Shown: piece by piece, positions 1-6,488 of the stretch
Position numbering within the stretch: position 1 is the first letter of the stretch
How the letters are laid out: the number at the start of each line of letters is the position of its first letter
Assembly (NCBI GenBank): GCA_934088535.1
Contig: CAKOJC010000047.1
Span: 1 to 7,547 of the forward strand
Reading direction: 5' to 3'
Length of the DNA: 7,547 nucleotides
DNA from: an uncultured Bacilli bacterium
Lineage (GTDB): Bacteria > Bacillota_I > Bacilli_A > RF39 > UBA660
The notes under the pieces: generated by a model
What the model saw: the letters and a program-made list of their open reading frames with translations, nothing else
Databases searched by the model: none
Told to the model about the DNA's origin: nothing
Position numbers and translations under genes: made by a program

Positions 1-16
1 TTAACTCTTCAATCAT
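1..16 (-). CDS. 5' end of a minus-strand gene leaving the window (partial)
   Basis: Only the first codons are visible: ATG at 16-14 followed by ATT GAA GAG TTA, giving Met-Ile-Glu-Glu-Leu. A ribosome binding site-like AAGGGTG lies at 21-27, four bases before the ATG, and an extended -10 promoter lies at 40-48. These two signals are why a real start is proposed here. The product cannot be told from five residues. It follows the nucleotidyltransferase gene by 43 bases on the same strand. In some other bacteria nucleotidyltransferases of that type sit next to a sugar-kinase or aminoglycoside-phosphotransferase-like gene, so such a partner is possible, but nothing here shows it. Confidence 0.5.
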
Positions 17-20
17 AAAA

Positions 21-48
21 CACCCTTAAAAACAACATTATTATAACA
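21..48 (-). promoter_or_regulatory. Promoter and ribosome binding site for the gene starting at 16
   Basis: On the minus strand, TGT followed by TATAAT forms an extended -10 box (TG at 48-47, TATAAT at 45-40). I see no good -35 box at the usual distance. The SD-like AAGGGTG is at 27-21. The predicted transcript start near 33 gives a leader of roughly 17 nt. The box lies directly in the T-rich tail of the hairpin proposed as the terminator of the preceding gene. Confidence 0.45.
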
Positions 49-74
49 AAAAGTTATGACTACTGCCATAACTT
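46..74 (-). terminator. Weak intrinsic terminator after the nucleotidyltransferase gene
   Basis: Read on the minus strand, AAGTTATG (74-67) can pair with CATAACTT (58-51) as an 8-bp stem with an 8-nt loop. The stem is followed by TTTGTT. The gene's TAG stop (62-60) lies in the loop. Only two of the eight pairs are G-C and the T-run is short and interrupted, so termination is likely partial. Confidence 0.35.
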
Positions 75-950
75 ATCTGGATATTCTCCTTTTTCTACTA
101 ATAAATTAATACCTTTAATAACAAGTTCTTTATCTTCTTTATAAGTAACACCCATCCATTTAGAAGTAGTTTTAAATGCTTTAAATGTAATATTTTTCTT
201 TTCAATATTATTACATACTACTTCTGGTAATAAGTATTCACATTTTAACAAGTTATCAACATTATTTTTATAAAACTCATTAAAATCACTTTCTAATAGT
301 TCAAATATCTTAGGTGTAAACATAAACATATTCATAGATACTAATGTATTATCATTTACTTCAAAACTATCTTTTCCATCAAGTGGACTTGCTATTATTT
401 TATCATTTATTTTTTCAACACTACTTTCAACTAAATTAGTTACATAACCATCTTTTTCTTCACATACACCTCTTTTAACAGAACCATTCTCTGTAAGAGT
501 ATTGCCAACCATGTAACCAACCATTCCAAATTCATTAGATTCATGTTTACTTTTTAAGTATTCACTTGCCACTCTAAAAGCATCACTTCCATAAAAATCA
601 TCAGAATTTATTACTAAGAAATCATCCTTTACAACATCCTTACAACATAATATTGCATGTGCTGTTCCCAAAGGTTTAACTCTATCTTTGGGTAATTCAA
701 AAGGTACATTATCATTACTTTGAAATACATATTCTGCAGTTATTTTATTAGATATTCTATTTCCTATAGTACTCTTAAATATTTCATAATTTTCCTTTTT
801 AATTATAAATACTACTTTATCAAATCCATATCTAATCGCATCATATATAGAATAATCAATTATAAATTCACCATTCTTATGTATAGGTTCTATTTGCTTA
901 AGCCCTCCAAATCTACTACCCATACCAGCAGCCATAATAACTAATTCCAT
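60..950 (-). CDS. Sugar-phosphate nucleotidyltransferase family protein (NTP_transferase fold)
   Basis: This 296-residue protein belongs to the family that joins an NTP to a sugar phosphate (or similar phosphate) to make a nucleotide-activated product and pyrophosphate, in the cytoplasm. Visible motifs are the N-terminal nucleotide-binding signature MAAGMGSRFGGLKQ (residues 6-19), PLGTAHAI (93-100) in the base-binding region, the metal-binding INSDDFYG (114-121, Asp117/Asp118) and the C-terminal WMGVTYKED (265-273) with a closing GEYPDKLW, which I recall as typical of one subgroup about 300 residues long. The substrate cannot be deduced. There is no signal peptide or membrane segment. The start is well set by TAGGAGG at 956-962, five bases before ATG. 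It has its own promoter and lies 43 bases before another minus-strand start, so it may be monocistronic or read through into that gene. Confidence 0.88.
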   Translation of the reverse strand: MELVIMAAGMGSRFGGLKQIEPIHKNGEFIIDYSIYDAIRYGFDKVVFIIKKENYEIFKSTIGNRISNKITAEYVFQSNDNVPFELPKDRVKPLGTAHAILCCKDVVKDDFLVINSDDFYGSDAFRVASEYLKSKHESNEFGMVGYMVGNTLTENGSVKRGVCEEKDGYVTNLVESSVEKINDKIIASPLDGKDSFEVNDNTLVSMNMFMFTPKIFELLESDFNEFYKNNVDNLLKCEYLLPEVVCNNIEKKNITFKAFKTTSKWMGVTYKEDKELVIKGINLLVEKGEYPDKLWQ

Positions 951-955
951 ATTTT

Positions 956-1008
956 CCTCCTAAATAATAAGTACTTTAAGTATATCATATTCAAAAGAAA
1001 AAAATCCA
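956..1008 (-). promoter_or_regulatory. Promoter and ribosome binding site of the nucleotidyltransferase gene
   Basis: On the minus strand TGA plus TATACT is an extended -10 (TG at 987-986, TATACT at 984-979). A -35 box at 17-18 bp would fall at 1002-1008 and is weak (TGGATT at best). It lies inside the terminator stem of the upstream gene. The transcript start near 972 gives a leader of about 22 nt carrying a perfect AGGAGG at 961-956. Confidence 0.6.
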
Positions 1009-1020
1009 TTACTGGATTTT
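993..1020 (-). terminator. Intrinsic terminator of the transglutaminase-like gene
   Basis: AAAATCCA and TGGATTTT (1020-1013 with 1008-1001) form an 8-bp stem around a 4-nt loop. On the minus strand the stem is followed by TTTTTTTC and more T, a classic intrinsic terminator placed 18 bases after the stop codon. On the plus strand the hairpin is followed by ATATA with only a short T run, so it should act mainly in the minus direction. Confidence 0.8.
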
Positions 1021-1038
1021 ATATAATTATTTATAAAA

Positions 1039-1956
1039 TTATAGTCCTCTAAAATTATATCTTCTTCCACCACCAGGAAGTTGATATACATTTGGAGTAT
1101 CAGAAGTTGCACCATTAAACGAAGGCATTGCATATACTAATTTTTTTTGTTTTTCATTTGTTACATCAGCACTATAACCATCATATGGATTACCAATTTG
1201 AGGAATAGACTCAGGAACAAGCATAGCACAATCAATAACAAAATATGGATTTTCTTTTGATTCTCTTAACAAATTGTAACAATGTAATGCATTATTTCCT
1301 TCAGATTGCACACTCCCAGCTACAGTAAGAGTATCATAACCAACTAAAGCAAGTAAATTATTAAGTACACTATTTATTTCAACACACATAGCATACTTAT
1401 ACATATTTTTAAATTTTCTTTGATCAACATCATATACACAAGGTTTTCCATTGTTTAAAGATGCATTTTTAGGTAAAAGTAAAGCATAAATATAATCTCT
1501 AGATATCGTAGACTTTTCATCCTCTGTCAATTCTTTATCTCTAAATTGAAACGAAGTAAATAATTTTTTAAAAAACTCTTGAAACTTAGGAAATCTTTGT
1601 TTATCAGCTTTAAAATAATCTAATGTATACCAATAAGCATAATATGGTAAATTACGTTTTAATGTATCTAAAGGTAATCCAGAATTTCTTACTAATTTAA
1701 TAAATCCTAAGTAAAACTCTGTATCATTAGGTAAAAACCTTGGATTCTCAGCATTTTTTAATACATAAGCACCAACAAACATTGGTTTATTCTTTATATA
1801 ACCACTATGAATATAACGATACTCTTTTGACTCAAAACCACTTCTATAAGTAACACTTTCATTTTGAGAAAGTATCTCATCAGCACTCTCCAAGAATTGT
1901 GGAGCAGTATATTTATCATTAGTCATTAATTTGACCATACCATCTACTCTACTCAT
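1039..1956 (-). CDS. Uncharacterised protein with a transglutaminase-like Cys-His-Asp triad
   Basis: I do not recognise this 305-residue protein as a named family. In its C-terminal half a helix starting MCVEINSVLNNLLALVGYDT puts Cys191 at its N-terminus, His225 follows in a strand (NNALHCYNLL) and Asp242 follows 17 residues later (YFVIDCAML). This order, spacing (34 and 17) and context match the catalytic triad of transglutaminase-like cysteine enzymes (hydrolases or transferases acting on amide bonds). The N-terminal 180 residues are rich in aromatic residues and Lys/Asp, with no recognisable domain. The tail ends in a glycine- and arginine-rich stretch (residues 295-304). There is no signal peptide or membrane segment, so a cytoplasmic location is likely. 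The start is supported by AAAGGGGGT seven bases before ATG; later in-frame ATGs (residues 7 and 11) lack as good a site. The gene is monocistronic, with its own promoter and terminator, and divergent from the S41-like gene. Confidence 0.75.
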   Translation of the reverse strand: MSRVDGMVKLMTNDKYTAPQFLESADEILSQNESVTYRSGFESKEYRYIHSGYIKNKPMFVGAYVLKNAENPRFLPNDTEFYLGFIKLVRNSGLPLDTLKRNLPYYAYWYTLDYFKADKQRFPKFQEFFKKLFTSFQFRDKELTEDEKSTISRDYIYALLLPKNASLNNGKPCVYDVDQRKFKNMYKYAMCVEINSVLNNLLALVGYDTLTVAGSVQSEGNNALHCYNLLRESKENPYFVIDCAMLVPESIPQIGNPYDGYSADVTNEKQKKLVYAMPSFNGATSDTPNVYQLPGGGRRYNFRGL

Positions 1957-1963
1957 ATTATTT

Positions 1964-2016
1964 ACCCCCTTTAATTAAATTAAATACATTGTATCATATT
2001 TGTTACTCGAAGTCAA
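1964..2016 (-). promoter_or_regulatory. SigA-type promoter and ribosome binding site of the transglutaminase-like gene
   Basis: On the minus strand TTGACT (2016-2011), a 17-bp spacer and TACAAT (1993-1988) form the best-matching promoter in the window, again with TG one base upstream of the -10. The leader is about 24 nt with AAAGGGGGT at 1972-1964. Its -35 overlaps the -35 zone of the divergent promoter for the plus-strand gene. Confidence 0.75.
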
Positions 2017-2047
2017 TCAAACTATATGTTATAATTAACTAAAGGAG
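2007..2047 (+). promoter_or_regulatory. Extended -10 promoter and ribosome binding site of the S41-like gene
   Basis: TG at 2027-2028, one base, then a perfect TATAAT at 2030-2035 form an extended -10 box. The -35 window (2007-2012, TCGAAG) is not conserved, which extended -10 promoters tolerate. The transcript should start near 2042, right at the AGGAG (2043-2047), leaving a leader of only about 14 nt before ATG at 2056. Confidence 0.65.
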
Positions 2048-2055
2048 CTAAAATT

Positions 2056-3216
2056 ATGATATTAGACAAATATAATAACACTTTTAATGAATTTATAACT
2101 AAATATGAAGAAATACATGTTAACCCATGGCACTGCATCTCAAAAGAAGAATTTATGAAAAAGAAAGATGAATTATTAACTACCATGGATGTAACTGATG
2201 TTTATTCTTTTACTTATTTCATAAAATATTTAATTAAAGTATTATGTGGTACAAGTGATGCTCATACAATTTTTGATATGAGTTCAAATCTTCCAATTAA
2301 TTTTAAAATTATTAATAACGAAGTATTAATAAACTATCCAGATGACTTAAAAGGATGTACACTTATTTCTATAAATGATATAGATATAAAAATTATACTG
2401 AATGAACTAGATAAAGTAGTGTCTTACGGAACTGAAGGTAAAAGATTATTTGAACTAGAAAAAGCTTTATTTAATGAATTATTACTCTTTAGTATTCCAA
2501 AATTTAGAAATGTAAATGAATTAGCTTTCAAAATGAAAAATCCTAATAATGAAACAATAACAATGATATTTAAGAAAAATGATCAATATCAAGACACATT
2601 TAATATGAAAGAATACTTATATGGTAATAATAATGGAACATTCAAGATAGTAAATGATACATTAATTTATAATCACAGAAACCTTCAACAAGAAAATGAA
2701 AGTACTATAAAAGAATCAATAGAAGAACTAAATAAACTAGATTTAACTAACGTTAATAAAATAATAATAGATTTAAGAGGTAACTTAGGTGGTAACTCTG
2801 CTTTAAATAAACCACTCATGAATTTTCTTTCAAATCATAAAGATAAACAACTAATAACACTAACTGATCGAAGAATCTTTTCAGCAGGAAGATACGCACT
2901 TTTTGATTTAATTAACCTAGGTTCTATAACTATTGGAGAAGGTATTGGTACGCCACTTAATTGTTATGGAAATTCAAGCAGATTTACCCTTAATCAATAT
3001 TACACTTTTGTAGTTTCTGAAATGTACTTTGATCCAACAAGACAAATAGAAATAAAAACTAAAGAAGATTTCGAAAAGTTAGATAAATCTATACTGGAAG
3101 ATACAATATTTAAACCTGACTATTTTGTTACACAAACTAAAGAAGACTTTATCTCTGGTAAAGACACCATTTTGGAATTTGCATTAAATCTAGAACCAAA
3201 TTTAAAATTAAAATAA
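2056..3216 (+). CDS. S41-family (C-terminal-processing/tricorn-like) serine peptidase-like protein
   Basis: This 386-residue protein carries the marks of peptidase family S41. They include an N-terminal segment with CGTSDAHT (64-71, equivalent to the usual DGHT, His70) and a short PDZ-like or bridging stretch (CTLISINDIDI, 101-111). The core strand-turn is IIIDLRGNLGGNS (236-248), and the nucleophile region is TDRRIFSAGRYA (270-281, Ser276 the likely nucleophile). It ends with GEGIGTP (294-300) and FKPDYFV (352-358). I see no Lys about 25 residues after Ser276 as in CtpA-type Ser-Lys enzymes, so a His-Ser (tricorn/IRBP-like) arrangement is more likely. There is no signal peptide or membrane anchor, so it is predicted cytoplasmic, unlike CtpA. 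The start is set by AGGAG eight bases upstream. It is the only plus-strand gene and converges on the operon to its right. Confidence 0.82.
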   Translation: MILDKYNNTFNEFITKYEEIHVNPWHCISKEEFMKKKDELLTTMDVTDVYSFTYFIKYLIKVLCGTSDAHTIFDMSSNLPINFKIINNEVLINYPDDLKGCTLISINDIDIKIILNELDKVVSYGTEGKRLFELEKALFNELLLFSIPKFRNVNELAFKMKNPNNETITMIFKKNDQYQDTFNMKEYLYGNNNGTFKIVNDTLIYNHRNLQQENESTIKESIEELNKLDLTNVNKIIIDLRGNLGGNSALNKPLMNFLSNHKDKQLITLTDRRIFSAGRYALFDLINLGSITIGEGIGTPLNCYGNSSRFTLNQYYTFVVSEMYFDPTRQIEIKTKEDFEKLDKSILEDTIFKPDYFVTQTKEDFISGKDTILEFALNLEPNLKLK

Positions 3217-3242
3217 AGACATTAATTTGTCTTTATTTTTTT
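3211..3242. terminator. Bidirectional terminator shared by converging genes
   Basis: AAATAAAGAC (3211-3220) pairs with GTCTTTATTT (3229-3238) around an 8-nt loop; one more A-T pair may extend it. On the plus strand it ends in a run of seven T (3236-3242). On the minus strand it runs into TTTTAATTTT. The plus-strand stop (3214-3216) is in the left arm and the minus-strand stop (3224-3222) is in the loop, so both reading frames end within the hairpin. Confidence 0.78.
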
Positions 3243-4265
3243 AACTAACTTTACTTCATTATCTGCATAACCACAACTAAATTTAATTCCATCTCTATTT
3301 TTTAGTATTGCTTCTTTTTCAAAATCAATCATATCTTCAGGTAAACTTTCTATACTTGACCATACTAACTCTGAGCATTTATTTGGCTCATTTATCTTAA
3401 TTTCTCCATAGTATTTACCTAGTTCGAAATATACATCATAATATGGACTTAATGATTTATTTTTTCTATTAACAACAAATGTATCTACTATATCTTCAAT
3501 TTTAATATCTATATCTAATTCTTCTTTAGCTTCACGAATAGCTGCTTCATAAGCGTTTTCTCCTTCATCTATATGTCCGGCAGGAAGAGCTAAGAATCCT
3601 GGCCATAACTTAGTACCTTGTCTTCTTTGTAATAATATTTCACCATTTTCATTCTTAATTATTAAATATATTGATGATAAAAGCTTTTCTCTTTCCAAAC
3701 TAACACCATCCTCTATCACATCATCTATTTTGCTATAATTTTCTTTATTAAAATATGCCTCTAATGCGCATAAAACAGCATCCATATCAAATACATCTCT
3801 TCTATAAATTCCATTTGTTAAATATCCGCTAATGCCATTATCTTTTTTGTTTTCACCAGTGCCAGATAAACTTTCAATTACTTTGTTAATACTTTTACCA
3901 CTCTTAACATATTCATACATCTTCTTTGATATTTGAAGCCCATTAGATTTACCAACATAGCTTTCATTATCTTTAGTAGTTACGCAAGCATAAGTAGTTA
4001 CAAAATAATTATTAAGAACTTGTTCATAACCGCCCTCAATACTTAATAACATATCAAAATCTATTTTATTGTTAATACAATGTTGATATAAATTATTATT
4101 TCTATTTATTGCTCCCTTAAGTGTTTCTTCATTTAAAGGTTTAGAACTTACCATAGATTCTACAGATATACCGATAATTTCAACATCTTTAATATTTAAC
4201 TTTTCTATTGCTTTTTCAACAGATCTTAACTTAGACTTATTTGATGAACCAACTATAATTTTCAT
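3222..4265 (-). CDS. Fusion of a YjjX-type inosine/xanthosine triphosphatase domain and a Nudix hydrolase
   Basis: This 347-residue protein has two enzyme domains. Residues 1-173 resemble the YjjX/DUF84 NTPase family, which hydrolyses non-canonical ITP/XTP. They show an N-terminal VGSSNKSKLRSVEKAI, VESMVSSKPLNEETLKGAINR (from 35), LLSIEGGYE (73-81), GTGENKKDNGISGYLTNG and RRDVFDMDAVLCALE (155-169). After a linker of about 20 residues, residues 195-325 form a Nudix domain. The Nudix box spans 230-252 (Gly230, Glu236, Arg244-Glu245, Glu248-Glu249), with Asp251 where the consensus has Gly. Nudix enzymes cleave nucleoside diphosphates linked to another group, using Mg2+ bound by the Glu residues. 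Both halves look intact. A combined nucleotide-pool cleaning role is likely by family, but substrates are unknown. It is the last gene of the operon; AGGTG at 4274-4270 overlaps the stop codon of the gene before, so translation may be coupled. Confidence 0.88.
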   Translation of the reverse strand: MKIIVGSSNKSKLRSVEKAIEKLNIKDVEIIGISVESMVSSKPLNEETLKGAINRNNNLYQHCINNKIDFDMLLSIEGGYEQVLNNYFVTTYACVTTKDNESYVGKSNGLQISKKMYEYVKSGKSINKVIESLSGTGENKKDNGISGYLTNGIYRRDVFDMDAVLCALEAYFNKENYSKIDDVIEDGVSLEREKLLSSIYLIIKNENGEILLQRRQGTKLWPGFLALPAGHIDEGENAYEAAIREAKEELDIDIKIEDIVDTFVVNRKNKSLSPYYDVYFELGKYYGEIKINEPNKCSELVWSSIESLPEDMIDFEKEAILKNRDGIKFSCGYADNEVKLVKKIKTN

Positions 4266-4272
4266 TTCACAC

Positions 4273-5346
4273 CTACTTAATATTTCTATTTCTAAATATT
4301 CTTCTTAAAATATTTTTTTCTTCAGACTTTCTAAACTCAGAAGTAAATTTCAAATTTTCTTCATCTTTTCTATCTATAAAATCCCAACACTTCTTTTTTT
4401 CATTCCATACTGCTGATTTATACAAATATATATATACTCGTCTTCCTTCTTTATCATAATAGTATGAACCATACAAGTCATCATTTGACGTATCAAATAA
4501 TACTGTTCCATCATCACTCATAGAATCTTTTTCTTCATGATTAGATACTGCTTTACCAACAATTGTTACACCAGTCAGATCACAACAACAAACTTTACCA
4601 GTATGAAGAGGTAACTCATCTAAATTAATAACTAGATTTTTATTTCTAACACCTCTAAAACTAGTATCAATAAGAACTACATCTTTAAATGAAGGTTCAC
4701 CATTTTCTCCTATCAAAGTAACACCATCTAATTTAGTACCTATTAACCATTTATCTTTAACCTTTTGAGGATCTAATTTAATATCACCCAAAGCTCCACT
4801 GAAATCTACACCAGAAACACTTTTACCATCAAATGAACCACATACCATAACACCATTTAATTTTGAACCTTTAATACTTAATGCTTTATCCACATCTAAC
4901 GTTATATATCCCTTTTCATTATCAGTATCATAACCACTAAAATCAGTACTATCTATAATAGCATTATCTAAGTTTCCACTTAATTTTACGCCTCTAAAAG
5001 TACACTTAGATAAATCCTTATTTGGTATTTTGTTTAAATTTATATGAATATTCTTAAAACATGATAAATGAAAACCAGCAATATTAACATTATCAAAGTT
5101 AACACCCTTCATATCAACTTCTATTTTATTAAAAAAATGCCATACAAGTATATCTATTTCTCTAGTGCCATCATTTTTATCATTAAATAAATATTCTTCA
5201 ATTTCATCACTACTAAAAGAAACACTATCTTTACCATATAACTTATCAATAGTTAATCTACTTAATCTTAATATTTTATCTTGATTAGAACTATTACTAA
5301 GATTATCAAGTAAATATTTTAAACCACTTACTACTTTATTTTCCAT
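4273..5346 (-). CDS. Pentapeptide-like repeat protein with a ~40-residue higher-order repeat
   Basis: A 357-residue protein of unknown function. Residues 1-75 are a helical-looking N-terminal part. From about 78 to 264 it has degenerate pentapeptide-type repeats (hydrophobic/aromatic residue then G or D-x-x), as in KGVNFDNVNIAGF, LDGVTLIG and VDFSG, which would fold as a right-handed beta helix. These fall into a longer unit: 101-139, 147-184, 188-232 and a partial 238-264, each opening with a strand like I-x-L-D/N, then L/F-x-G-V, then G-x-x-D and closing with D/T-x-F-S/R-G. The C-terminal 90 residues are acidic, then aromatic (YGSYYYD, near 292) and finally basic (ILRRIFRNRNIK). There is no signal peptide or membrane segment. 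The start is supported by GGAGGG at 5358-5353, six bases before ATG. It is the third gene of the operon, 15 bases after the phosphodiesterase gene. Such repeats usually mediate binding rather than catalysis. Confidence 0.72.
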   Translation of the reverse strand: MENKVVSGLKYLLDNLSNSSNQDKILRLSRLTIDKLYGKDSVSFSSDEIEEYLFNDKNDGTREIDILVWHFFNKIEVDMKGVNFDNVNIAGFHLSCFKNIHINLNKIPNKDLSKCTFRGVKLSGNLDNAIIDSTDFSGYDTDNEKGYITLDVDKALSIKGSKLNGVMVCGSFDGKSVSGVDFSGALGDIKLDPQKVKDKWLIGTKLDGVTLIGENGEPSFKDVVLIDTSFRGVRNKNLVINLDELPLHTGKVCCCDLTGVTIVGKAVSNHEEKDSMSDDGTVLFDTSNDDLYGSYYYDKEGRRVYIYLYKSAVWNEKKKCWDFIDRKDEENLKFTSEFRKSEEKNILRRIFRNRNIK

Positions 5347-5361
5347 ACAAAACCCTCCATT

Positions 5362-6474
5362 TTATTTACAATTATCTATTATTATTAATGGAACATATAT
5401 TTCATCATCAGTATAACCAACATGATGAGAATATAAAACTTCATCTCCTTCATATATCAATGCTTTATTAGTTTTAGCAATCGCTATATAGTTACCAAGT
5501 TCACTATCTATTAATTCATTCTTTTCTCCATCACCAAATAGTTTACTATCAAGAACTTCTTTCTTCGTGTATAAATCAAAATCATTACTAAAGTATTTAT
5601 TAAATAATTTTTCAAACTCTAAGTGTTTATCTTCCTTAATAAAGAATGAAGTTGCTCTTACTTCAGTAGAAGTTCCCATTCTAAAGCATTCTACTAAATC
5701 AGGATAATCTTTTAAATATATATTTTCTACCTTAATATGACCATGATCAGCAACAACAAATATTATAGTGTCTTCTAAATTTTTACATAATCTTTCAGTC
5801 ATTATATTTCTATATCTTATTAAATCCTTAACTGTTTTATTATCAGATCCAAACATATGCATAGTATGATCGGGTTCTTCATCATAGGCATAGATATATT
5901 TTTTACCATCTTCCTTACAATACTTTTCTATCTTAGAATACATATCTAATACATCACTATAAGGATCAACACCAAAAGGATATAAACCATACGCTTTATC
6001 CACATCCTTTTCATTTATAGATTCTACTATAGTTTTTTCTTTCATATATTTTTTTCTAAGATTTATAGCTTCTTCCAAAGGTACACATTTTTGATCAGTC
6101 TTTTCAAAATTCAAGAATGTTGTTATTATCTTATCTATATCTTTATAATATGTATTCCACCCAATCATACCAGTTTCAATTGGATTTAAACCAGTAACCA
6201 TAGATGTAGTAGCAGCAACAGTAGTAGCTGGAAAAACTGTAGTTATTTTCTTATACATATTTTTTCTTAAAAATTCATTTTCATCAAGAGTTCTTTCTAA
6301 TATATTAGCTCCCATACCATCATATAATATAGTAACTACATGCTTAGGTTTCTTACTTTCTAACAACTTATCAACATATTCTAAAGTATTATGTTTATAC
6401 GGAAGTCCAAAATATTTTCTAATTGAACATGCTAAATTAGTTAGACATTCATTATAATTATTTCTTACCAACAT
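5362..6474 (-). CDS. Alkaline-phosphatase-superfamily phosphodiesterase (type I phosphodiesterase/nucleotide pyrophosphatase-like)
   Basis: Counted from ATG at 6474 the protein has 370 residues. It shows the two-metal motifs of the alkaline phosphatase superfamily in order. LYDGMGANIL supplies Asp52. FPATTVAATTSMVTGLNP holds the likely Thr nucleophile, Thr85, aligned with the NPP motif. Next come EEPDHTMHMFG (Asp202, His206), VVADHGH (Asp243, His244) and a C-terminal SHHVGYTDDE (His351 probable). All expected ligands are present, so it should be active as a metal-dependent phosphodiesterase or phosphohydrolase. The substrate cannot be inferred. It has no signal peptide, so it is probably cytoplasmic, which is notable for a family with many exported members. 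The longer reading frame begins at TTG 6486, but that TTG lies within the strong GGAGG of the ATG start. It is the second gene of the operon, 14 bases after the upstream stop. Confidence 0.85.
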   Translation of the reverse strand: MLVRNNYNECLTNLACSIRKYFGLPYKHNTLEYVDKLLESKKPKHVVTILYDGMGANILERTLDENEFLRKNMYKKITTVFPATTVAATTSMVTGLNPIETGMIGWNTYYKDIDKIITTFLNFEKTDQKCVPLEEAINLRKKYMKEKTIVESINEKDVDKAYGLYPFGVDPYSDVLDMYSKIEKYCKEDGKKYIYAYDEEPDHTMHMFGSDNKTVKDLIRYRNIMTERLCKNLEDTIIFVVADHGHIKVENIYLKDYPDLVECFRMGTSTEVRATSFFIKEDKHLEFEKLFNKYFSNDFDLYTKKEVLDSKLFGDGEKNELIDSELGNYIAIAKTNKALIYEGDEVLYSHHVGYTDDEIYVPLIIIDNCK

Positions 6475-6479
6475 AATTG

Positions 6480-6484
6480 CCTCC
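6480..6484 (-). promoter_or_regulatory. Ribosome binding site that decides the phosphodiesterase start
   Basis: Read on the minus strand, GGAGG (6484-6480) lies five bases before ATG at 6474-6472. The in-frame upstream TTG (6486-6484) shares its last base with this site, so TTG initiation would need a separate site that is not visible. The ATG is therefore taken as the start. Confidence 0.8.
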
Positions 6485-6488
6485 AAAA

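Noticed and set aside
720..944. A 74-codon plus-strand open frame
   Set aside because: It lies wholly antisense within the nucleotidyltransferase gene, has a low-complexity Ile/Tyr/Phe-rich product typical of a complement shadow, and has no ribosome binding site I can see.
1970..1984. AT-only palindromic stretch (TTTAATTAAA and neighbours) in the leader of the transglutaminase-like gene as an operator
   Set aside because: It is low-complexity A/T in a very AT-rich genome and would arise by chance; no second half-site or spacing supports a regulator.
4273..5346. Qnr-type gyrase-protecting pentapeptide protein
   Set aside because: The repeats are too degenerate and interrupted, and the protein has long non-repeat ends unlike Qnr or MfpA.
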